Part shown: positions 1 to 7,421 of the stretch, piece after piece | How positions within the stretch are numbered: the first letter of the stretch is position 1 | How the letters are laid out: each line of letters begins with the position of its first letter | From: CAYWNA01 sp964459305 | Lineage (GTDB): Bacteria; Planctomycetota; Planctomycetia; Pirellulales; Pirellulaceae | Direction of reading: 5' to 3' | NCBI GenBank assembly: GCA_964459305.1 | Contig: CAYWNA010000408.1 | Span: forward strand, 1 to 8,251 | DNA: 8,251 bases | Made by a program: the position numbers and the translations under genes | Notes under the pieces: generated by a model | Databases searched by the model: none | What the model was told of the DNA's origin: nothing | What the model saw: only the letters and a program-made list of their open reading frames with translations

Positions 1-391
1 TGAATTGACTGCTTTCGTCGCAGGACTTGTTGACATAGGAGAAGTCTCGGATTCGGATCATGTGCCAAGGGGGTTGGAACCCGTCCAAAGCGGACCATTC
101 AGCCAGGGCAGGCTGCTTGACCTCGCCGGCAACACCCGGTTCCCCGACGTGCCACACGCAGCCCCACTCGTCGGTGTAGCTGCCCACTTTGGCCGTGGCC
201 TCCGCGGCCTTTTCTCTTGCATCAGGGGAAAGGTCGACGGACACGATGTCCATCGGGTATTTGCGCAGCACGGTGTCCAGATCATCCTTTTGGAATAGTC
301 TGACGTACGGCAGAGTCCAAAGCTCGCGCGGCGTCCGGTCCGGACCGGCAAACGAAAGGCAGGCTTGGACGCGTTCTCGTGGAGTCATCAT
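1..391 (-). CDS. URO-D superfamily protein (methyltransferase-like), N-terminal part
   Basis: The gene starts at 391 and runs off the low-coordinate edge, leaving 130 residues. The N-terminus (MMTPRERVQACLSFAGPDR, then PRELW) is the usual opening of the uroporphyrinogen decarboxylase / MtaA-CmuA superfamily. A later YTDEWGCVWHVGEPGVAGEV block near residues 71-90 matches the conserved 'DEWG ... G..GEV..P' segment of bacterial URO-D-like proteins. The RQAGR active-site motif of true HemE does not appear near the N-terminus, so a haem role is unlikely. The ATG at 389-391 overlaps the mannosidase stop (388-390) in an ATGA arrangement, and a second ATG follows directly at 386-388. An AGGA lies 5 bases before the first ATG (8 before the second), so both starts are usable and translation is probably coupled to the mannosidase. 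The catalytic and metal-binding C-terminal half is outside the window, so whether this is a zinc methyltransferase cannot be judged. The family call is firm; substrate is unknown. Confidence 0.88.
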   Translation of the reverse strand, partial: MMTPRERVQACLSFAGPDRTPRELWTLPYVRLFQKDDLDTVLRKYPMDIVSVDLSPDAREKAAEATAKVGSYTDEWGCVWHVGEPGVAGEVKQPALAEWSALDGFQPPWHMIRIRDFSYVNKSCDESSQF

Positions 392-3126
392 CGCTGTCCT
401 GCAGGTCGGTCGGCAGTCAGCCGGAGCGTGAGGATCTGTTTGGGGCGCAGCGTGAATGCGCACCGGCCGTCTTGCATCGGGATGGCGTGCCCAACTGCGG
501 TCGACTCCAAGTCGACCTCTTCTGCCCGCAGTTTGCCGCCCGTCTGGACGATTTCGCGGCCGACGCTCATGGAGCCTGCTGCGGGCGTCTCGTTGGGGTT
601 GAACATCCGGACTTCGAGGCCATCGCCGATCCTGCGAATGCTGGTAACCACCACTGGCCCATCGACCCGAACAAAACTCGCGGCAGGCGGAAGCACCGTG
701 TCGCCCTGGCGAAACAAATCGACGTCGACCCGGCCGAGTTGCATAGCGCGCAGGCCGGCGGCCAGTTGCTGTCCGATGTGGGACAAGCGGGCGCGGTCCG
801 GCGGCCCGGTCAGTGGCACGATCCGATAGCGGAACTTGATCCTCCGCCCCAGCAGCAACCCAGCCGGCTCGCCGTTGGTCAGGAATGTGCGGCGGGTACT
901 GCGGAAGATGGTCAATGCAATGGGGCGCCCGGGCAGGTCACGAACCGCCGTTTCCAGTAGCCCAAAGCTCACCACGGCCAAGCCGGCTTGCTCGTTGTAC
1001 ACCGCGGTCCAGCTCTCCTGCGGCCGAGTTTCGACCTCGGGTTCGCGGTACTGGTGATTGGCTCGATCCAGTGCAATGGGGTGGCAAACGACATCGAACG
1101 GACAGTCCGACAAGTACGTACCGGCGTCCACGCCGCTGGGCGTCAACACGCGCAGGCGATGGTCCCCGGCCGTGTTGTGCACCACCGTCTTGACATCGAG
1201 GTAATCCGCATCGGGGCGGAGGCTCACACGGCTTTCGATCGGCAACGCGACGGTGCGCCGCGATCGTGTCATGCCCGCGAAGTTGAAGGCCTCGGGAACC
1301 TGTAGCGACACGCGGACCCCCAACGTGCTCAGCATCGGGCCGTCGTGGATCACGCTGACCTCGGCCGCGCCGGACGACGAGACAACCACCCGGTCTCGCA
1401 ATGCTTTGCCATGATACCAGCCGTCGCCGATGTCGGCGGAGTCTTCGAAGGTGAGCAAACGGCGATAGACGTGGCCGGTGCGTTTGTCGGTGACCTGGAG
1501 CGTGCCGCCCGCCTCGATCTCCACCGCCAGATACTCGTTTTCCATCGAGCGTTCGCTGGTGATCAGCCCGGGATGCTCTGAATGACGCGTGGGCAGGCCC
1601 GGCTCGCCGCGTCGCACCGCCAGGGTCGTGTAGCCAGCGGCAGGGATTCGCAGCGGGAGGCTGACGGATACGTCGTGGGTGTTGTAGGTCTCGGGGAATT
1701 TGTTGGGCCGCGTGCGATACTTGACTCGATTCATCGCCTGGCCGAGTCGCTGGTACCGCACCTCGCGCTCTTGGGCATCGTAGATGCGAAAAGCCGGCTG
1801 CGGCTCGTAGCCCATGAATTGATCGAACGTGGGCCAGCAAGTCGGAATCTGCAGCGTCAGGTCGGTGGTTTGCACAAAGGGGACGGGCAACGGGTTGAAG
1901 ACCACGATGCGGAGTACGTCATCGGTCACCGCGCCCGCCACGTGGGCGGCCAGTTTCGCCGACGCGTCTTCGGCGAGCCGCTCGGCGATCTGCCGGCATT
2001 GACGGAAACGGTGTTGCATCTCGGCGTGCACCGCGTCGATGCTACAGCCGCAGATGGAATCGTGTGCGTGGTTGGACAACAGCCATCGCCACGCCACGTC
2101 GAGAAAGCGCGTTGGGTGTTCTGCACCCAAAATCCAACTGGCCACTGCGTTGAGCGGTTCAGCCCAATGGCACAACAGGCTTTGACACCGGGCATTGGCG
2201 AGTTTGTCTCCGACGCGGCTGGAGGCCACCCCCAGCGGAAGCCGGTTGCGGTCCTGATGCTCAGGAAGCCGCCCCGTCTCACGCAGCTCGCCTTCGCGAC
2301 GTTCCGAAATCCGGTCGGCTTGCAGCAGCATCTCCGCGGTGTACTGGTCCAGGTCGGAGTGAATCATCTCGAATGGGCCATCCTCTCGCTCGATCCATCG
2401 CCGCACCGTCGAGTAGTACTGCTCGTCCCACTCTTGATGATCGCCGCCGTCGAAGAGCAGGATCGGCGCGATCTCGGTGCGTTCCGCCTCCCGTTGCAGA
2501 TAAGCGGCCAACTCCTGCTCGGCCACCGTGGGATCGTAGCAGTGTTCGGGCTGGCGCACGTGCCGAACCGTCACAGCGTAGTCGGCGTAGCCGTCCTCGG
2601 CGAACTTGTAGGCGGGGATCTCGGTGCCATCGGCGCCGCGCCAGATGAAGTGGCGGCGGCCAATCAGGCTGACCCCACGGTAGACCATCGCCGCCCGAAT
2701 GCCGAACCCCTTGAAAACCTGGGGCAACTGAGAAATGTGGCCGAACAGGTCACAGACGAACCCGGCGTCGGAGGGCTGGCCGCCGAACTCGCGCACGACC
2801 TGCCGGCCCAGACGCAAGTTGCGAATCAGCGCCTCGCCGCTGACCAGGAACTCGTCCGGCAGGGTGTACCAAGGTCCGGCGACCAGCTTTCGCTCGCGCA
2901 GCAATTGTGCGAGTTGCGGGCGCCGCTCGGGCCGGATTTCGAGGTAGTCTTCCAGGATGATTGTCTGCCCGTCGGTGGTAAACGGTCCTACCAGCCGGCC
3001 ATCGGCCAGTGCGTCTAACACCCGATCCATGAGCGGCACGAGTCGGTGGCGGTACTCCTGAAACGTCTCGTACCACTCGCGGTCCCAATGCGTGCTGAGC
3101 ACATAGTGAACACGTCGTCGCGTCAT
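388..3126 (-). CDS. Glycoside hydrolase family 38 alpha-mannosidase
   Basis: A 912-residue GH38 enzyme, expected to hydrolyse alpha-mannosidic bonds with retention of configuration using a bound divalent metal. The N-terminal (beta/alpha) catalytic domain spans about residues 5-270. It carries STHWDREW (11-18), giving metal ligands H13 and D15, and VCDLFGHISQLPQ (124-136), where D126 is the predicted nucleophile and metal ligand. FDGGDHQEWD (225-234) follows, with D229 a candidate acid/base. The helical middle domain ends in HAHDSICGCSIDAVH (353-367), where H355 is the predicted fourth metal ligand. The rest is the beta-sandwich-rich GH38 C-terminal region. Length matches bacterial MngB-type enzymes. 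There is no signal peptide, because the catalytic motif begins at residue 11, so it should act in the cytoplasm on imported substrate. The start at 3126 puts that motif at the usual distance from the N-terminus, and a purine-rich AAGAGAGAA lies just upstream. It heads a two-gene unit with the URO-D gene that overlaps its stop. The exact linkage cut (alpha-1,2/3/6 or a mannosyl-glycerate-like compound) cannot be read from sequence. Confidence 0.96.
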   Translation of the reverse strand: MTRRRVHYVLSTHWDREWYETFQEYRHRLVPLMDRVLDALADGRLVGPFTTDGQTIILEDYLEIRPERRPQLAQLLRERKLVAGPWYTLPDEFLVSGEALIRNLRLGRQVVREFGGQPSDAGFVCDLFGHISQLPQVFKGFGIRAAMVYRGVSLIGRRHFIWRGADGTEIPAYKFAEDGYADYAVTVRHVRQPEHCYDPTVAEQELAAYLQREAERTEIAPILLFDGGDHQEWDEQYYSTVRRWIEREDGPFEMIHSDLDQYTAEMLLQADRISERREGELRETGRLPEHQDRNRLPLGVASSRVGDKLANARCQSLLCHWAEPLNAVASWILGAEHPTRFLDVAWRWLLSNHAHDSICGCSIDAVHAEMQHRFRQCRQIAERLAEDASAKLAAHVAGAVTDDVLRIVVFNPLPVPFVQTTDLTLQIPTCWPTFDQFMGYEPQPAFRIYDAQEREVRYQRLGQAMNRVKYRTRPNKFPETYNTHDVSVSLPLRIPAAGYTTLAVRRGEPGLPTRHSEHPGLITSERSMENEYLAVEIEAGGTLQVTDKRTGHVYRRLLTFEDSADIGDGWYHGKALRDRVVVSSSGAAEVSVIHDGPMLSTLGVRVSLQVPEAFNFAGMTRSRRTVALPIESRVSLRPDADYLDVKTVVHNTAGDHRLRVLTPSGVDAGTYLSDCPFDVVCHPIALDRANHQYREPEVETRPQESWTAVYNEQAGLAVVSFGLLETAVRDLPGRPIALTIFRSTRRTFLTNGEPAGLLLGRRIKFRYRIVPLTGPPDRARLSHIGQQLAAGLRAMQLGRVDVDLFRQGDTVLPPAASFVRVDGPVVVTSIRRIGDGLEVRMFNPNETPAAGSMSVGREIVQTGGKLRAEEVDLESTAVGHAIPMQDGRCAFTLRPKQILTLRLTADRPAGQR

Positions 3127-3213
3127 GACAATTCTCTCTTGGCAAGCCGATGCGATAGACGCCCTGGTCCGGGTTATTCACTGACGGGCTGTATCTTCGC
3201 CGCAGCGGGAATC

Positions 3214-3311
3214 GATTGTCGATTGATGATTGTGGAAGTACCAAGGCCGGATACCGGCAATGTGGGCACCGCACTCCTACATCGCAAATCAACAATCATC
3301 AATCGACAATC
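3214..3311. repeat. 98-base element with perfect 20-base inverted repeats
   Basis: The left arm GATTGTCGATTGATGATTGT (3214-3233) is the exact reverse complement of 3292-3311, with 58 bases between. The first mismatches are at 3213/3312 outside and 3234/3291 inside. The arms are AT-rich while the interior is GC-richer and contains a small palindrome GCCGG-ATA-CCGGC (3246-3258). No target-site duplication was found directly outside the arms. The layout fits either a small MITE-like or dispersed intergenic repeat, or a long-loop hairpin in the leader of the mannosidase transcript. The inverted repeat is directly visible; its function is not known. Confidence 0.85.
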
Positions 3312-3318
3312 ATCAATC
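3292..3318. repeat. 13-base direct repeat, two copies
   Basis: ACAATCATCAATC occurs at 3292-3304 and again at 3306-3318, separated by one G, giving a 14-base period. The first copy belongs to the right arm of the inverted repeat. The second could pair with the left arm over the same 13 bases, so the hairpin could form in two registers. Two copies are too few and too short to be a CRISPR array. Confidence 0.8.
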
Positions 3319-3414
3319 AATTGTTCTTACCGTGTCGGGTTCGTTTTGTGCGTTCACTCAGTAAACTTGACTCAACTGTAAAGATGTTGGCCTGTTAATA
3401 ACCCATAATCCGCC

Positions 3415-4959
3415 CTACCGGCGACCGAGCGTCCAGATCGTAAGGTTCCCCAAATCGCGACGTCGCCGAGGCCGCAAAACGACGCTCAGTCCGTATCCCA
3501 ACGTAAACACAAACAGGTTGATCAACACATGCGTCCAAAACTTGTCGGGCAATCCGGCCGCCACACCGGGCAGTGCCTGCCGGCCCCAAGCAGTGTCGAG
3601 GAGCAGCCATGCGCACAGGACGAAAAACCCCGTGACCACGGCAATGACCGCGGCCCGGCTGTCAACGCGTATGGTCAGCATTCCGAGTAAGGTCAACGCG
3701 AGCAGGCCCCCGCCGGTAAGGGATTGCAGCAGCGTCTGCAGGTCGGCCAAAGACTGGTCGTTGGCATGATGGATCGCCAGTGCCCCGGCAATCATGATCA
3801 GGCCTAACAGACAGGAGATCCACCGACCCACTTTGAGATAATGCCGCTCGTCGCGTTGCCAAACCAGCAGGCGACGGTAGAAGTCCGTGGTCAGCGTAGC
3901 AGCCACGGCGTTCATGCTGGAGTCCAGCGTGGAGACCGCCGCGGCCCCGATGCCGCAGATCACGAAGCCGGCCAGACCGGTGGGCACTTCCCGGAGAATG
4001 AAATAGGGAAGGATTTGCTCCGGCTTCTCGACCACTTCCGTCAGGTAAGGGTCCGGCACAACCTTGTAGAACACGTACAAGGCCGTGCCCAGGAAAGTAA
4101 AGTACGTCCATACGGGAATCGACAGCAGCGCCCCCAGCACCAGCGCCTTGCGGGCTTCCTTTTCGCTTTTCGGTGCACAGTATCGCTGCACCATCTGCTG
4201 GTCCTGGCAACCGATGTGCAGCCAGACGAACAGCGACAGCACGATCATCACCCACATCGTCTTCTCGTCCAGCGCCAGCGCCGTGCTTCCCACGGAGAGC
4301 TTTCCGTCGGCGTAGGCCTCGGTGAAGATCCGGGGCAGCCCACCCGGCAGTTTCAATACGATGATCGGTAGGCAAATCATCGCCCCGACGAACATGGCGA
4401 CGGCTTGAAGCAGGTCAGTCCAGATCACCGCCTCCAAGCCGCCGGCAACCGTGTAGGCTGCCACGAGCAGGCCGACGGTCAGAATGATCCAGGGCAGTTC
4501 GACGTTCAGCATCGTCCTTACCGGCAGACAGACAGCGAACAGGATGATCGACATCCGGAAGACCTGGAATAGGACGAAGACCGCCGCGGCGTAGAGTCTT
4601 GCCCATGTCCCATACCTTCGCTCCAGGTACTCGTACGCCGACCGGACTCGGGTGCGTCGAAAGAACGGCATGAAGAGAAAGATCAGCGGGAACAGTGCCA
4701 ACAGATACCCGAAACTCGGCGGCATGTAGCGCCAATCATTGGCATAGGCATGACCGGGCGCGGCCAGGAACGTCATGGCACTGATCAGCGTGGCCATCAC
4801 CGAAAAGCCGACCAGCCAGCCCGGCATGTTCCGACCGGCCAGAAAGTACCCTTCCGCCGAAGTGGTCTTTCGGGCAAAGTAGCCGCCGATGAAAACGAAG
4901 GTGCTGAAGAACGCTCCGATTACCACCAGGTCGGGCCATTTCAACAGGTGGTCGGTCAT
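3415..4959 (-). CDS. Sodium:solute symporter, SSS (SLC5-type) family
   Basis: A 514-residue polytopic membrane protein expected to couple Na+ entry to uptake of a sugar or other small solute. The first membrane segment is near residues 11-28, followed by the family's loop EGYFLAGRNMPGW (36-48) and SVMATLISAMTFLAAPG (53-69), the unwound first core helix. AGGLEAVIWTDLLQ (172-185) is the classic SSS signature. CQDQQMVQRYCAPKSEKEA (251-269) is the conserved 'QxxVQR' loop, and AAVSTLDSSMNAVAATLT (340-357) is the serine-rich helix that forms the Na2 sodium site in this family. Hydrophobic stretches continue to about residue 496, then an arginine-rich cytoplasmic tail; length fits the family. The start at 4959 is supported by the short N-terminal lead before the first helix, although its RBS is weak. 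The gene follows the URO-D gene by 18 bases, so the two are probably co-transcribed. Its substrate is inferred from neighbours to be a sugar or glycoside; sequence alone does not say which. Confidence 0.95.
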   Translation of the reverse strand: MTDHLLKWPDLVVIGAFFSTFVFIGGYFARKTTSAEGYFLAGRNMPGWLVGFSVMATLISAMTFLAAPGHAYANDWRYMPPSFGYLLALFPLIFLFMPFFRRTRVRSAYEYLERRYGTWARLYAAAVFVLFQVFRMSIILFAVCLPVRTMLNVELPWIILTVGLLVAAYTVAGGLEAVIWTDLLQAVAMFVGAMICLPIIVLKLPGGLPRIFTEAYADGKLSVGSTALALDEKTMWVMIVLSLFVWLHIGCQDQQMVQRYCAPKSEKEARKALVLGALLSIPVWTYFTFLGTALYVFYKVVPDPYLTEVVEKPEQILPYFILREVPTGLAGFVICGIGAAAVSTLDSSMNAVAATLTTDFYRRLLVWQRDERHYLKVGRWISCLLGLIMIAGALAIHHANDQSLADLQTLLQSLTGGGLLALTLLGMLTIRVDSRAAVIAVVTGFFVLCAWLLLDTAWGRQALPGVAAGLPDKFWTHVLINLFVFTLGYGLSVVLRPRRRRDLGNLTIWTLGRR

Positions 4960-4977
4960 CGCAGGTTCCCACGGTTC

Positions 4978-6141
4978 CTAGTACACACAGCGCTTCGCTT
5001 CATCTACAAAGGCCTCGATCAATTCCAGCTCGGCGTCGAAAAAATGGTCGGACGGGCAGAGGACATAGCCTCCGCCCGCCCCCGCTTCGTCGAAGCATTT
5101 TCGCACGGCGGCGCGGGTGTCTTCCGGTCGACATCCCTGGAAGAAGTGAAACTGATCGAAACCGCCCATCATGCAGACTTCCTCGCCGATACGCCGCTTG
5201 GCCTCTCGCAGATCGACGTCCCCGCCCATACCCGGCGGAGTGAAGGTTTCCATCACGTCCGGCGCCATGGCGGCGATGTCTTCCAGGATCGGCATCATGC
5301 CGCCGCAGGTGTGGTAAACGATCCGCTGGCCAACTTGGTGGGCCAGCCGGATCAGCTCGCCGTCGTAGGGGGCGACGAACTCGTGGAACATCTTGGGTGA
5401 GATGACAGTGGTCGACGCGTCGCCGCCGCCGAATTCGAGAAGGTCGAATTTGGCCTCCTGCATCGATCGAATATGATCGGTCTTCCGCCGCTGGAGAATT
5501 CTCAAGAACTGGTGAACCCAACTGGGATCGTCGTGGGCCTCGATGATCATCCGCTGCGTGCCGGTGATTCGGCAGGCGTCGGCCCAGCACCCCGGCTGAC
5601 CCGTCACGTCGAAACCACATACTTGCCCCTTGACGATCCCACGCTGGCCGAACCGCTCGATTCCCGCGTTGGCGGCCTCCGCGTCGCAGGTGGGACTGAC
5701 GGCGTACTGGGCGATCAAGTCGATATCCGCTTTTTCCTTGATCAGCGGTTCGCTGACCCAACGAGTGTATTCGTTGGCCTGCAAGACCATCGAAAGCTCG
5801 CCGCCCGGCGTGACAAACCGGTAGCGCGTGGTTCTGTAGGTGGGATCCGGTATGTCTTCCGGCTCGATCCGCCAACTGTCGGACCAGACGCGCCGCACTT
5901 GCAGTCCCTCCGTCTCCTCTTGATGGAGATCGAAATACTCGCCCTTCGACTCGTCGGGCTTTGCCGGTACGAGCCACAATGTGGCGTCGAAGCCGAAGTG
6001 GTCGAAAAACGCCTGTGGCGAGATGCCCCCCATGTGCTTTTTCAGGAAGTACGGCATCACGTGATGGGTGGTCACCGGCAGGCGATCGGGAACCCTCCCC
6101 TCCAAGGCCGCCAACATTCGTTGTCGCGAAGTCATCGTCAT
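4978..6141 (-). CDS. URO-D superfamily protein with zinc-methyltransferase metal motif
   Basis: A 387-residue single-domain protein of the uroporphyrinogen decarboxylase / MtaA-MtbA superfamily, predicted to be a TIM barrel. YHTCGG (276-281) and LCPSDHFF (361-368) supply H277, C279 and C362, fitting the His-x-Cys...Cys zinc pattern of corrinoid-linked methyltransferases such as MtaA and MtbA. SPKMFHEFVAPYDGELI (248-264) is the conserved segment before the His-x-Cys strand, and FGGGDAST (237-244) lies before it. The HemE RQAGR motif is absent, so automatic labelling as uroporphyrinogen decarboxylase would probably mislead. The ATG at 6139-6141 overlaps the sialidase-like gene's stop by 4 bases (ATGA). 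An alternative ATG at 6133-6135 would remove two residues. Coupled translation with the upstream gene is likely. No corrinoid-binding protein is encoded in the window. A methyl donor or acceptor linked to the sugars handled by its neighbours is plausible but unproven. Confidence 0.9.
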   Translation of the reverse strand: MTMTSRQRMLAALEGRVPDRLPVTTHHVMPYFLKKHMGGISPQAFFDHFGFDATLWLVPAKPDESKGEYFDLHQEETEGLQVRRVWSDSWRIEPEDIPDPTYRTTRYRFVTPGGELSMVLQANEYTRWVSEPLIKEKADIDLIAQYAVSPTCDAEAANAGIERFGQRGIVKGQVCGFDVTGQPGCWADACRITGTQRMIIEAHDDPSWVHQFLRILQRRKTDHIRSMQEAKFDLLEFGGGDASTTVISPKMFHEFVAPYDGELIRLAHQVGQRIVYHTCGGMMPILEDIAAMAPDVMETFTPPGMGGDVDLREAKRRIGEEVCMMGGFDQFHFFQGCRPEDTRAAVRKCFDEAGAGGGYVLCPSDHFFDAELELIEAFVDEAKRCVY

Positions 6142-7373
6142 TCTTTGGTCTCGACGCCAACCAGGTACTGCTTGATCGACGCCTGATCGGGGGCCCCGTG
6201 GTAGGAGACTACGACGAGATCACCGTTCTTGCGCATCCGCATGTCGCCGTAACCCGCGTCTGGCGTGTTCTCGTCAAGGTCCAGCGGCGCACTCCACGTT
6301 TTCCCCTTGTCTTCCGAATGCCAGAGCGCAACGTTTCGGATGCCCGGCCTTGCGGAAACCTGATGCACACCGGTGCCGACAAGTATGTCGTCGTTCCACC
6401 ATTTCGGGATCGCCTCTCCCCGGCTCAAGTGCTTGAGATGCTTGAGCGTATAGATTCTGGGACGTTTCCATGATTGAACGATGGAACTCGCCCTGGCCGG
6501 TTTGCTCCACGTCTTGCCCATGTCCAGGCTCCGAGTCAGAAAGGGCGTGTCTGCTGCGGAAAGATTGCCTCGTATGACGGCCACAAGCTCGGTGTCGCCC
6601 ACGCGTTCGAGACCGATCTCAGGATCACTCGACCGATTCCAATTCCTTTCCGGATCGCAGAAACTGACGAATTCCCATGTACGTCCATTATCGGTGGATT
6701 TGAACAGGCCGGGCAGCGTCTTCCATATGCCCGACTTGTTGCTGTCCCGATCTCGGACCCGGGACGAGGCGTATATCACGTTGCCGTCGAGGAAAGAATC
6801 CTGCGTCAGATCGATACCATCGAGATGTGCAGAATCTGGTACGTTCCTCAGCGTCGCCTTGCTCCAATTGCTCCAGGTCCGGCCATCGTCCGATGATACT
6901 GTGATCCAGGAGCAACCGTTCAGATGTAGCGGGCGACCCTTCATCGCCGGGCTCGGGGTGGTGACGTCCATAGCTGTGATGATCAGATCACCGTTTGGCG
7001 CAAGGTAGATATACGGCTCGCCCGGATCATAAGTGGACTCCTTCGGGCTCGCAGCGCTAGGTAGCCCCGAGACGGGCTTGCCGCCTACGCAGGTGTTCGG
7101 CGGAGTCCAAGTTCGGCCTTCGTCGGCCGAGAACATGACTTCGATCTGACCGTCGTGACACGCCCAATGGTGGTCCGAATGGATATACGCCATCACCCAA
7201 ATCCCATCGGCCAGCACCTGAAGCGACGGGCGTCCGAAATACCGTCCGTCATGCGTGGGCCGAATGGCCTTGACCTCCTTGATCGTCAAACGCACCTCAG
7301 CACGGCCGTCCGCCGTCAGGCCTGCCAGTATGGCGATGAACACACACAACGCTACTGTCGTTTTTCTGATCAT
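6138..7373 (-). CDS. Secreted BNR/Asp-box (sialidase-fold) protein
   Basis: A 411-residue protein predicted to fold as a six-bladed sialidase-like beta-propeller. The N-terminus (MIRKTTVALCVFIAILAG) is a signal peptide, with likely cleavage after the Ala-rich DGRA at about residue 25, so it is exported. Five clear Asp boxes (S-x-D-x-G-x-T-W) are at 82-89 SADEGRTW, 160-167 SSDDGRTW, 226-233 STDNGRTW, 282-289 SLDMGKTW and 353-360 SEDKGKTW. GRPS at 47-50 could be a variant of the RIP-type motif at the start of sialidase domains. The arginine triad and the Tyr/Glu pair could not be assigned with confidence, so true sialidase activity is not shown. Proteins like this in environmental bacteria are often labelled exo-alpha-sialidase, yet may act on or bind other glycans. 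The start at 7373 is fixed by a strong GGAGG and the signal peptide. The gene heads a three-gene unit with the URO-D protein and the symporter. Confidence 0.92.
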   Translation of the reverse strand: MIRKTTVALCVFIAILAGLTADGRAEVRLTIKEVKAIRPTHDGRYFGRPSLQVLADGIWVMAYIHSDHHWACHDGQIEVMFSADEGRTWTPPNTCVGGKPVSGLPSAASPKESTYDPGEPYIYLAPNGDLIITAMDVTTPSPAMKGRPLHLNGCSWITVSSDDGRTWSNWSKATLRNVPDSAHLDGIDLTQDSFLDGNVIYASSRVRDRDSNKSGIWKTLPGLFKSTDNGRTWEFVSFCDPERNWNRSSDPEIGLERVGDTELVAVIRGNLSAADTPFLTRSLDMGKTWSKPARASSIVQSWKRPRIYTLKHLKHLSRGEAIPKWWNDDILVGTGVHQVSARPGIRNVALWHSEDKGKTWSAPLDLDENTPDAGYGDMRMRKNGDLVVVSYHGAPDQASIKQYLVGVETKE

Positions 7374-7379
7374 TGTCTA

Positions 7380-7384
7380 CCTCC
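7380..7384 (-). promoter_or_regulatory. Strong ribosome binding site of the sialidase-like gene
   Basis: GGAGG on the minus strand lies 6 bases before the ATG at 7371-7373. It is the clearest Shine-Dalgarno sequence in the window and fixes this start, making the signal peptide the true N-terminus. The downstream genes of the operon have weak sites and rely on overlap or short gaps. Confidence 0.85.
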
Positions 7385-7421
7385 AATTTGGGCTCGTTGT
7401 TTGTGTATGCCAGGGCCGGTT

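Larger units (their letters stand above)
3127..3414. other. Spacer between symporter and mannosidase genes
   Basis: This 288-base gap separates the end of the symporter gene from the mannosidase start. No credible coding frame was found. It is distinctly AT-richer than the flanking genes and contains the inverted and direct repeats listed separately. It also holds a short TTGACTCAA palindrome (3367-3375) flanked by CAGTAAAC (3359-3366) and CTGTAAAG (3376-3383). The promoter for the mannosidase/URO-D pair is probably here if the pair is not read through from the symporter operon. I saw no convincing -35/-10 pair and no GC hairpin followed by a T-run on the minus strand. Confidence 0.6.

Noticed and set aside
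938..1840. Minus-strand 300-codon frame inside the mannosidase gene
   Set aside because: It is a different frame of the same strand within the GH38 C-terminal region, with an arginine/proline-rich composition typical of shadow frames and no recognisable domain.
1582..3018. Plus-strand open frame of 478 codons opposite the mannosidase gene
   Set aside because: It lies wholly antisense to a GH38 gene whose motifs are intact. Its translation shows no recognisable domain, and long antisense frames are expected in GC-rich DNA.
3246..3258. GCCGG-ATA-CCGGC palindrome as an intrinsic terminator of the symporter operon
   Set aside because: The stem is only 5 bases and no T-run follows on the minus strand.
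3292..3318. CRISPR-like array from the ACAATCATCAATC repeat
   Set aside because: There are only two 13-base copies one base apart, with no spacers and no cas genes nearby.
4978..6141. True uroporphyrinogen decarboxylase (hemE)
   Set aside because: It lacks the HemE arginine motif, has a zinc-type His-x-Cys...Cys pattern, and sits in a glycan-uptake operon.
5000..6160. Minus-strand 386-codon frame overlapping the URO-D gene
   Set aside because: The other frame carries the full URO-D family motifs and a coupled start. This one is arginine-rich and featureless.
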